64,000 nt of DNA, from NCBI RefSeq assembly GCF_900465055.1, contig NZ_LS483250.1:2914001-2978000 (forward strand), written 5' to 3'. Under the pieces are notes generated by a model, which saw only the letters and a list, made by a program, of their open reading frames with translations, did no database searches and was not told the origin of the DNA. The translations under genes and the position numbers were made by a program. This DNA comes from Moritella yayanosii (GTDB lineage: Bacteria; Pseudomonadota; Gammaproteobacteria; Enterobacterales; Moritellaceae). Shown in pieces: positions 57,478 to 64,000 of the stretch (positions within the stretch are counted from its first letter, which is position 1; every line of letters begins with the position of its first letter).

Positions 57478-58995
57478 ATGAATTTAGCCGTGATCTACAG
57501 CCGCGCCATTTTAGGTATTAATGCACCGTTAATTACCATCGAAGTGCACATTAGCGAAGGACTACCTGGTTTTACCATTGTTGGATTACCAGAAACATCA
57601 GTAAAAGAAGCCAAGGATCGGGTCCGCAGCGCGTTAATGAATTCTAATTTTGTAATGCCAGCCAAACGCATCACCGTCAACTTGGGGCCAGCTGACTTAC
57701 CCAAAGAAGGCAGTCGTTATGATTTACCGATTGCGATCGCAATTTTAATCGCCTCACAGCAGATCAGTACTAACCGCCATCAGCAATTAGAATTTATTGG
57801 TGAATTATCTTTATCCGGTAAGCTGCAAGCATGCCGAGGTACCATTCCCAGTCTCATAGCCGGTAAAAAGGCCGGGCGCAGCAGTATAATTCCGATTGAC
57901 AACGGCCACGAAGCGGCACTTATCGACAACGCCAATTGTTTTACTGCGGCAGATTTACAACAAGTATGTCAGCATATTAATGCCGAGCACACATTACCCA
58001 TCGCCAAGCGGATACGTTCACTGACAACACCAGAGAGTAACCAGCATGACATGCAAGATATTATCGGCCAGCAAAGTGCTAAACGTGCGTTAGAGATCTG
58101 TGCAGCCGGTAATCATAATTTATTGCTGTTTGGTCCTCCTGGAACCGGTAAAACCATGTTAGCCAGTCGCTTAACCAGTATTCAGCCCGACATGACTGAA
58201 CAAGAAGCCTTAGAATGCGCGGCGATTAAATCCATTAGCGGTGGCGAGTTTGTGGCCCAAGATTGGCGGCGGCGGCCTTTTCGCACTCCCCATCACACAT
58301 CATCAGCCGTTGCATTAGTCGGTGGAGGCCGTAATCCGCGTCCCGGTGAAATCACTCTCGCGCATAATGGGGTATTATTTTTGGATGAACTACCGGAATA
58401 CCAACGTAAAGCACTCGATTCTTTACGCGAGCCCTTAGAAGCAGGACATATTAGTATTTGTCGCGCCAATCAACAGGTCGACTTTCCGGCTCGATTTCAA
58501 CTCATTGCCGCACTAAATCCATCACCATCTGGCTATTACGACAATAATAAATGGGGCGGTAACAACAGCCAAGTAGCAAAATATTTAAGTAAATTGTCTG
58601 GGCCTTTCTTGGATCGCTTTGATCTCACAATTGAAGTCCCCGCACTCCCCAAAGGCAGCTTAACCGAGCCCGGTCAGCGTGGTGAAAACAGCGAACAGAT
58701 TAAGCAAAGAGTGAGTGCGGCGCAACTAACACAGCGTCAACGTTGTGATAAATTAAATGATGCGCTTTCCAGTAAAGAAATTGCGCAATATTGTCCACTC
58801 CAGCAGCAAGATGCGGTGTTCCTAGAGCTTGCCATTGAAAAGATGGGCCTATCAACCCGAGCGTTTCATAAAATAATCAAGGTGGCGCGTACCATCGCAG
58901 ATTTAAACAATTGTATAGATATCAATAAATCCCATTTACTTGAAGCACTATCATATCGTGCAATGGATCGGTTATTACAACAAATTAATGTTTAA
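57478..58995 (+). CDS. comM: ComM/YifB Mg-chelatase-like helicase
   Basis: 505 aa. N-terminal lon-like domain (about 1-170), then an AAA+ domain with Walker A LLFGPPGTGKTML (about 220-232), Walker B VLFLDELPEY and the chelatase-like C-terminal part. ComM is a hexameric helicase that drives branch migration during natural transformation. Divergent from ilvL, the same arrangement as yifB-ilvL in enterobacteria. Confidence 0.95.
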   Translation: MNLAVIYSRAILGINAPLITIEVHISEGLPGFTIVGLPETSVKEAKDRVRSALMNSNFVMPAKRITVNLGPADLPKEGSRYDLPIAIAILIASQQISTNRHQQLEFIGELSLSGKLQACRGTIPSLIAGKKAGRSSIIPIDNGHEAALIDNANCFTAADLQQVCQHINAEHTLPIAKRIRSLTTPESNQHDMQDIIGQQSAKRALEICAAGNHNLLLFGPPGTGKTMLASRLTSIQPDMTEQEALECAAIKSISGGEFVAQDWRRRPFRTPHHTSSAVALVGGGRNPRPGEITLAHNGVLFLDELPEYQRKALDSLREPLEAGHISICRANQQVDFPARFQLIAALNPSPSGYYDNNKWGGNNSQVAKYLSKLSGPFLDRFDLTIEVPALPKGSLTEPGQRGENSEQIKQRVSAAQLTQRQRCDKLNDALSSKEIAQYCPLQQQDAVFLELAIEKMGLSTRAFHKIIKVARTIADLNNCIDINKSHLLEALSYRAMDRLLQQINV

Positions 58996-59070
58996 TAATT
59001 TCAGTTTTTGTTTGGCATAACGTAATGATAGTTTTATTATTTCAGTTTTGCATCACACCAAGGCCATATT

Positions 59071-60024
59071 ATGTTATCGACATTCACACAAAAGCTGACA
59101 GGCACCATTGCCTTTCTCAGTTATCTTTTTAATACCATATTTTGGTTGATCCCGATTGTTATGTTTTCGCTGTTAAAAAGTATGCTGCCCTTTAACACTG
59201 CACAAAAAAGACTGAATCATTTACTCGATGGCAGTGCGTCAAACTGGGTCTCTGTAAACAGCATAATCCAAAAAGTAATAGGTGGACCAAACATCCAAGT
59301 AACGGGTATTGATGGCTTGTCGCTAAATAAATGGTACATGGTGATCTCAAACCACCAATCTTGGGTTGATATTTTAGTGTTACAACGGGTATTAAACGGT
59401 AAGATCCCGTTTCTAAAATTCTTCTTAAAAAAAGAGCTTATCTTTGTGCCATTTTTAGGCTTGGCTTGGTGGGCGCTCGATTTTCCATTCATGAAACGCT
59501 ATAGCAAAAAGTTTTTAGCCAAGAACCCACACATGCGTGGTAAAGATATTGAAACAACAAAAAAAGCTTGTGCTAAGTTCAAGCACAAGCCAGTGAGTGT
59601 CATGACGTTTGTTGAAGGTACGCGTTTTACTCAGCATAAACACAGCCAACAAGCATCCACATTTACGCATTTATTAAAACCTAAAGCAGGTGGTATCGCA
59701 TTTGCCCTCGATGCAATGAATGGTCAGCTGACTACTTTAGTTAACGTGACCATTTACTATCCGCAAGGTATTCCAACTTTGTGGCAGTTTATTAGCGGCC
59801 AAGTGCAGCAGATCCAAGTTCAAATCAGCACACAAGACATTAATAGCAATTATATTGGTGACTATCTCAATGACAAGGCCTTCCAGACTAATTTCCAGCA
59901 ATGGATCAATGAATTATGGCTAAACAAAGATCAAGCGTTAGAGAAGCTTAAGCTAATGAATAAAGTTGAAGCGGATATTGAGAGCAAAGACAAGTTAACC
60001 GCAACATTTTACCAACATAAATAA
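59071..60024 (+). CDS. yihG: YihG-type 1-acyl-glycerol-3-phosphate acyltransferase
   Basis: 317 aa with an N-terminal membrane helix (about 12-35). PlsC-family motifs NHQSWVDIL (catalytic NHx4D, about 90-98) and FVEGTRFT (EGTR) are intact, plus KPKAGGIAFAL. Membrane enzyme of phospholipid synthesis or remodelling. In E. coli yihG lies close to dsbA, as here. Confidence 0.88.
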   Translation: MLSTFTQKLTGTIAFLSYLFNTIFWLIPIVMFSLLKSMLPFNTAQKRLNHLLDGSASNWVSVNSIIQKVIGGPNIQVTGIDGLSLNKWYMVISNHQSWVDILVLQRVLNGKIPFLKFFLKKELIFVPFLGLAWWALDFPFMKRYSKKFLAKNPHMRGKDIETTKKACAKFKHKPVSVMTFVEGTRFTQHKHSQQASTFTHLLKPKAGGIAFALDAMNGQLTTLVNVTIYYPQGIPTLWQFISGQVQQIQVQISTQDINSNYIGDYLNDKAFQTNFQQWINELWLNKDQALEKLKLMNKVEADIESKDKLTATFYQHK

Positions 60025-60258
60025 CTATTACGCCCACAATGGGTTAATAAAAACATTATGGGCCAGTTCATTCTCATTCGTGAAAACGCCACAAAATAAC
60101 GCTTTAGGGGTATGCATAGGCGTAAAAACTGCCATAAATAGAGTCTTAATTCTAAACTGACATTAACATCTCACTTTTACTTTAATCTTAAACGAAACAA
60201 GGTGTAACGTGCTATAACTGTTAATGCATTGTTGCATTACTCTTTTTCGGGACCACAT

Positions 60259-61920
60259 ATGAGCACATTAGAACCAAACTTAAACACACCTCTCGATGCC
60301 TTATTGCACTGGGAAAAGCATCGTGCCAATGAAGTATATTTACGCCAACCTATTAATGGCACATTTCACGAATTTACTTGGTCGCAAGTAGCAGACCAAA
60401 CAAAGCGCATTGCTCAAGCACTACAATCACTGGGATTGACTCCGGGTGATAAAATCGCGATTCTCGCAAAAAATAGTGCCGAATGGTTTATTAACGATTT
60501 CGCCATTATGTACGCGGGTTATATTAGCGTACCAATTTATTCAACAGCAAACGCGAAAACGATTAATTATGTGCTAGAGCACAGTGAAGCAAAAGTACTG
60601 TTTGTTGGTAAATTAGATAACTATCAAAGTCTAGAAGGGAAGATACCGGCAGACATTATTACCATCAGCTACCCTTACGAAACGCTTACGTGTCAATATA
60701 AATGGAATGATCTGCTTGAGCAACACCCGCCATTAGCCACACCAGCACAGATCAATCTTGAAGACTTGATGTCAATCATTTATACCTCAGGCAGTACAGG
60801 TGATCCAAAAGGCGTGATGATCACATTTGCGGCATTCAAATCAGCCTCGCAAAACATTATCAAAAGCTTAGGTATTATTCCTGGCGACCGATTATTGTCT
60901 TATTTACCACTAGCGCACATTACCGAGCGTGTTTATATTGAAGGTAGCAGTATTTTTGCTGGCGAAGGCGTGGTTTCTTTTGTTGAGTCACTCGATACCT
61001 TCGTCAGTAATATCCAGTCTGTAGAGCCTACGCTGTTTATTTCGGTACCACGTCTCTGGACTCGCTTCCAAATGGGCATATTACAAAAAATGCCGGCACA
61101 CAAACTTAACTTCCTGCTCAAGATCCCATTCGTGAGTGGTCTAGTAAAAGCGAAGATTAAACGTGGTCTAGGTCTACAGCATGCACGTATGCTTGGTTGT
61201 GGTTCTGCTGCAGTATCACCAGCATTATTAAAATGGTATGAGCGCCTTGGGTTAAATATTACCGAAGCATGGGGGATGACAGAAAATCTTGCTTACGGGA
61301 CATTAAATCACCCATTTAATCCGCAAAAAATCGGCACTATTGGTAAACCTGGTGCTGGTGTTGATCTTAAGATTTCGGCCATTGGTGAAATTTTAGTCAA
61401 AGGTGATGGCCTGATGACTGGTTATTACAAAGATGAAGCACAGACCAAAGAGTCATTCGATGAAGATGGTTACTTCAAAACTGGTGATAAAGGTGAAATT
61501 GATAGCCATGGTTATGTCAAAATCACCGGTCGTGTAAAAGACATTTTCAAAACCTCAAAAGGTAAATACGTCACACCCGTGCCTATTGAATGTAAATTTG
61601 GTGAGAACCCGAATATTGAACAAATTTGCATTACTGGTAGCGCATTAACACAACCGATTGCATTAGTGGTGTTATCACCAGAAGCACGTGAACAAGGTCA
61701 AGAAGTCATGACCATCAACCTTGAAGAAACACGTCAGCACATCAATAAGTCATTAGAATCTCATGCACGCATTGGTCATATCATCGTCTTAAAAGATGAA
61801 TGGACTGTGGATAATGGTTTACTAACACCAACGTTGAAATTTAAGCGGCATGAACTAGAGAGTCGTTTTAAACCTTTATACGAAGAGCAGCACCAAGATA
61901 AGATTGTTTGGGAACAGTAA
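60259..61920 (+). CDS. AMP-dependent long-chain acyl-CoA synthetase
   Basis: 553 aa from the ATG at 60259 (GGGA 7-10 bases upstream); the TTG frame to 60229 is not supported. ANL-family motifs IIYTSGSTGDPKGVMIT (AMP binding), EAWGMTENLAYGT, TGDKGEI and GRVKDIFKTSKGKYVTP (C-terminal Lys region) are intact. It most likely activates long-chain fatty acids. The native terminator beyond its stop has been split by an IS element. Confidence 0.9.
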   Translation: MSTLEPNLNTPLDALLHWEKHRANEVYLRQPINGTFHEFTWSQVADQTKRIAQALQSLGLTPGDKIAILAKNSAEWFINDFAIMYAGYISVPIYSTANAKTINYVLEHSEAKVLFVGKLDNYQSLEGKIPADIITISYPYETLTCQYKWNDLLEQHPPLATPAQINLEDLMSIIYTSGSTGDPKGVMITFAAFKSASQNIIKSLGIIPGDRLLSYLPLAHITERVYIEGSSIFAGEGVVSFVESLDTFVSNIQSVEPTLFISVPRLWTRFQMGILQKMPAHKLNFLLKIPFVSGLVKAKIKRGLGLQHARMLGCGSAAVSPALLKWYERLGLNITEAWGMTENLAYGTLNHPFNPQKIGTIGKPGAGVDLKISAIGEILVKGDGLMTGYYKDEAQTKESFDEDGYFKTGDKGEIDSHGYVKITGRVKDIFKTSKGKYVTPVPIECKFGENPNIEQICITGSALTQPIALVVLSPEAREQGQEVMTINLEETRQHINKSLESHARIGHIIVLKDEWTVDNGLLTPTLKFKRHELESRFKPLYEEQHQDKIVWEQ

Positions 61921-61936
61921 TTATTCAATGAGTTAA

Positions 61937-61960
61937 GATAAAAAAAGGACGCGATAGCGT
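61937..61960 (+). terminator. Left half of the disrupted bidirectional terminator, with target duplication
   Basis: GATAAAAAAAGGACGC followed by GATAGCGT. The 12-bp ACGCGATAGCGT (61949-61960) is repeated exactly at 63375-63386 on the other side of the IS. Joining the flanks recreates a 16-bp-arm hairpin GATAAAAAAAGGACGC-GATA-GCGTCCTTTTTTTATC. It now retains only a 4-bp hairpin (ACGC/GCGT) here and has lost the CCTTTTTTT arm. Confidence 0.85.
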
Positions 61961-62011
61961 AATGCCGATCAGTTAAGCTTAAATATCTTGCTTTTTTAGT
62001 AAATGAGATCA

Positions 62012-62043
62012 AAATCCGGTGATCAGAACTCACCGGATTTTTT
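62012..62043 (+). terminator. Terminator inside the IS directly before the transposase start
   Basis: A perfect 11-bp stem (62012-62022 with 62030-62040) and 7-base loop are followed by six T, the last touching the transposase ATG at 62044. It would stop transcription entering from the acyl-CoA synthetase gene. Confidence 0.85.
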
Positions 62044-63366
62044 ATGCAACTTTCCACAGCTCTTTCTTTAGTTAACTCAAATAATGTCACTGAGTTTCAG
62101 AATTTAACCGACATTCTCTCTCCCGAAATAATTGATGCTGGACTAAAAGAAAACGGTGTTGCTACTATTCGAAAGCGTAAACTACCAATGGAAAATATGG
62201 TATGGGCAGTTATTGGCATGGCGCTATTTCGAAAATTCCCTATGCGCCAGCTACTTAACCAATTAGATATTATTTTACCTAGTGGTATGCCGTATGTAGC
62301 TTCTAGTGCCGTCACGCAAGCACGAAAAAAACTAGGAAGTAAAGTCATTGAATCTGTCTTTCAGCAAACCCAAAAACAATGGAATCAATCTGCTAACCAC
62401 GGAAACTGGTGTGGATTAAATTTATTAGGTGTCGACGGTGTTGTATGGCGAACGCCAGATACTGATGAAAACAGTAAAGGGTTCGCTAGAACGGGCTCTC
62501 AACATGGTAAAGCAAGTTACCCTCAAGTTCGCATGGTATGTCAGATGGAACTAACGAGCCATTTATTAACAAACAGTGTTTTTGATAGCGTTGAAGTTAA
62601 CGAGATGAATCTTGCCTTAGGATTAATTGATAATACCCCTGATCACAGCCTGACATTATTCGACAGAGGCTTTTATTCATTAGGTTTGTTGCATCGTTGG
62701 CAAACAACGGGTGAGATGCGTCACTGGTTAATTCCGCTTAAAAAGAACACTCAATATGAAGTGATTAGAAGTTTTGGACGACAAGATAAACTCATCAAAC
62801 TAACAACTACACCTCAATCACGCAAAAAGTTCCCTGAACTACCAAAGACAATGGAAGCTCGTCTATTAACAAGAAAAATCAAAGGGAAAGATGTCCAGAT
62901 CCTGACATCGATGACAGACCCAATGCGTTTTCCGCCAGCTGATATAATCGATTTATATGCACATCGTTGGGAAATTGAACTTGGATTCAGAGAAATGAAA
63001 CAATCGTTATTAGACAACCGATTTACTTTACGAAGTAATCAGCCAGAACTCATTAGGCAAGAGTTATGGGGCATATTACTTGCGTATAATTTAATACGCT
63101 ATCAGATGGTGCTAATGGCAACATCACTCGATGACATCCACCCAAATCAATTAAGTTTTCATGGTGCTTCGATGCACATCATTCATGAGCTAACTCAATT
63201 ATCATTTTGTACTCCAGGGAATATACCTAAGTACACAATGAATATTACTCAGGCTGCCAAGCAATTTATTTTACCAAATCGGCGAGAGAGGAAATATCCA
63301 AGGTTGTTGAAATGCTCAAAGGATAGGTATCCCGTGAAAAAAAGAAATGCCGTTCACCTTAAGTGA
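62044..63366 (+). CDS. IS4-family transposase
   Basis: 440 aa. DDE residues: Asp in [14 protein letters not shown], Asp in [14 protein letters not shown], and Glu in [15 protein letters not shown], which fits the IS4 YREK signature (Y-x2-R-x3-E-x6-K) exactly. N-terminal DUF4372-like DNA-binding region about 1-100. The frame is intact and its stop overlaps the loop of a 12-bp hairpin formed by the right end (63346-63374), so translation and IS-end structure overlap. No ribosome binding site is visible before the ATG. Confidence 0.95.
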   Translation: MQLSTALSLVNSNNVTEFQNLTDILSPEIIDAGLKENGVATIRKRKLPMENMVWAVIGMALFRKFPMRQLLNQLDIILPSGMPYVASSAVTQARKKLGSKVIESVFQQTQKQWNQSANHGNWCGLNLLGVDGVVWRTPDTDENSKGFARTGSQHGKASYPQVRMVCQMELTSHLLTNSVFDSVEVNEMNLALGLIDNTPDHSLTLFDRGFYSLGLLHRWQTTGEMRHWLIPLKKNTQYEVIRSFGRQDKLIKLTTTPQSRKKFPELPKTMEARLLTRKIKGKDVQILTSMTDPMRFPPADIIDLYAHRWEIELGFREMKQSLLDNRFTLRSNQPELIRQELWGILLAYNLIRYQMVLMATSLDDIHPNQLSFHGASMHIIHELTQLSFCTPGNIPKYTMNITQAAKQFILPNRRERKYPRLLKCSKDRYPVKKRNAVHLK

Positions 63367-63374
63367 ACGGCATT

Positions 63375-63398
63375 ACGCGATAGCGTCCTTTTTTTATC
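63375..63398 (-). terminator. Right half of the disrupted terminator, with target duplication
   Basis: ACGCGATAGCGT (63375-63386, second copy of the target duplication) then CCTTTTTTTATC. It would have been the shared terminator for convergent dsbA (minus strand) and the acyl-CoA synthetase. For dsbA it now offers only a 4-bp hairpin. Confidence 0.8.
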
Positions 63399-63417
63399 GT
63401 TAAAATCTAACCAAAAA

Positions 63418-64000
63418 TTAGTCAGTTTTTGCGGCTAAATATTTAATTAACGCCGTAAGTTTAATATTAAATTGTTCACCACGCGCCTTAATAGAACCCA
63501 TGTTAATCTGATATTTACCATTCACGATTAATGCTGGTACGCCACGGATATTCTTGTTAGCGGTGTTTTTATCCATACGCGCTACTTTACCGTTAACAGC
63601 AAAACTATTTACTGCCGCATCAAATTTCTTACCGTCGATACCGGCATCCGTAAACACGGTACGAATATCGTCACGACTAGAAAAACGACGCTTTTGATCA
63701 TGGATCGCAGTGAAAATTGCCGATGACATTTGGTGCTCAACATTCAATAGCTCTGCAGTCGCAAATGCTTTTTGCATTTCGATACCCATTTCACGACCAA
63801 TAAAAGCAACGTGATTTTTTTCTACTTTAATATCGCTATCAGCGAGACGTTTAGTGACGTCTGTCATGATCGGTTCGAATTTATTACAGTGTGGGCAAAA
63901 ATACGAAAAGTACTCAGCAACTTGTGGTTTGGATGTTGCCTGCTCAGAGATAACATCATAATGCACACCTTCTTTAAACTGTGCCGCATTAGCAAAGGGT
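63418..64000 (-). CDS. dsbA: Thiol:disulfide interchange protein DsbA (5' end cut by window)
   Basis: The frame runs to the window edge; about 194 codons are visible. The active site CPHC lies in YFSYFCPHCNKF and the cis-Pro in IRGVPALIVNG. Just inside the edge PFANA-AQFKEG looks like a signal peptide cleavage site, so only part of the signal peptide is missing; a GTG at 63966 is internal. Periplasmic oxidase that introduces disulfide bonds. Confidence 0.95.
   Translation of the reverse strand, partial: PFANAAQFKEGVHYDVISEQATSKPQVAEYFSYFCPHCNKFEPIMTDVTKRLADSDIKVEKNHVAFIGREMGIEMQKAFATAELLNVEHQMSSAIFTAIHDQKRRFSSRDDIRTVFTDAGIDGKKFDAAVNSFAVNGKVARMDKNTANKNIRGVPALIVNGKYQINMGSIKARGEQFNIKLTALIKYLAAKTD

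Larger units (their letters stand above)
61961..63374 (+). mobile_element. Complete IS4-family insertion sequence
   Basis: 1414 bp. The left end AATGCCGATCAGTTAAG (61961-61977) and the right end read inward, AATGCCGTTCACTTAAG (63374-63358), are 17-bp terminal inverted repeats matching at 15 positions. Both resemble the ends of E. coli IS4. Flanking 12-bp direct repeats are within the 11-13 bp typical of IS4 itself. One full-length transposase gene fills the interior. The intact ORF and exact duplication suggest a fairly recent insertion. Confidence 0.93.

Noticed and set aside
61937-63398. Reading the IS ends as 41-bp inverted repeats with a 5-bp GTTAA duplication
   Set aside because: The inverted match fails at the GATA core (GATA versus TATC) while the 12-bp ACGCGATAGCGT is a perfect direct repeat. 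The outer symmetry is explained by the pre-existing terminator palindrome, and the GTTAA repeat is part of that context.
1-64000. CRISPR array, prophage, integron or restriction/defence island
   Set aside because: No regularly spaced repeats, integrase, phage structural genes, attachment-site repeats or restriction-modification genes were seen anywhere in the window.

Overview
The window reads as a chromosomal segment of a marine gammaproteobacterium. It has fairly AT-rich coding sequence, Na+-linked transport and many enterobacterial/Vibrio-type gene neighbourhoods. A Moritella/Psychromonas-like host is my guess from overall gene content and style; no 16S gene is present to settle it. Most of the window is ordinary, intact core genome, with one complete insertion sequence, one IS remnant and one decayed gene.

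Layout. (1) 1-9982: smg-dprA-LysM protein on the minus strand, facing away from def-fmt-rsmB-trkA-trkH (formyl-methionine metabolism, 16S rRNA methylation, K+ uptake), then rmuC with a small membrane protein. (2) 10297-11332: a DksA/TraR-type zinc-finger protein and a CreA-like lipoprotein. (3) 11347-24731: a complete anaerobic citrate fermentation island. citCDEFXG (citrate lyase and its maturation) is divergent from citS-oadGAB-citAB (Na+/citrate symporter, Na+-pumping oxaloacetate decarboxylase, two-component system). The citS start region carries a 35-bp tandem duplication that creates a 12-codon leader ORF. A decayed IS4-type element lies between oadB and citA. (4) 25024-28597: small or unknown genes, then a six-tRNA cluster (Arg, His, Pro, His, Leu, Pro in transcription order), apparently an expanded argX-hisR-leuT-proM-type operon with an internal stable-RNA promoter. 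(5) 28838-38605: cytochrome c5, a GGDEF/EAL protein, rep, rpmBG, csdA-csdE, a thiolase, tcdA and a tandem GST-N-domain protein. (6) 39012-45667: ilvC/ilvY divergent pair, a repeat-containing exported protein, ubiK, a K+ channel, an alpha/beta hydrolase and rlmJ. (7) 46154-57174: ilvA, a DAACS symporter, a Bax-like glucosaminidase, alanine dehydrogenase and the ilvLGMED operon with a leader peptide and attenuator. ilvA is separated from ilvD by three unrelated genes. (8) 57478-64000: comM, a yihG-type acyltransferase, an acyl-CoA synthetase, a complete IS4-family element inserted inside a bidirectional terminator, and dsbA (5' end cut by the window).

How the genes fit together. CitS would import citrate with Na+, citrate lyase would split it to acetate and oxaloacetate, and OadGAB would decarboxylate oxaloacetate while exporting Na+. 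CitAB presumably senses citrate and activates both arms. The ilv genes together cover threonine deamination to valine, isoleucine and leucine precursors under attenuation (ilvL) and IlvY control. dprA and comM are both natural-transformation genes. No previously undescribed multi-gene system was evident. The most unusual items are the duplicated citS translation-start module, the IS insertion into a terminator hairpin, start codons abutting terminator T-runs, the tRNA operon rearrangement, and a multiply frameshifted gene between rlmJ and ilvA.
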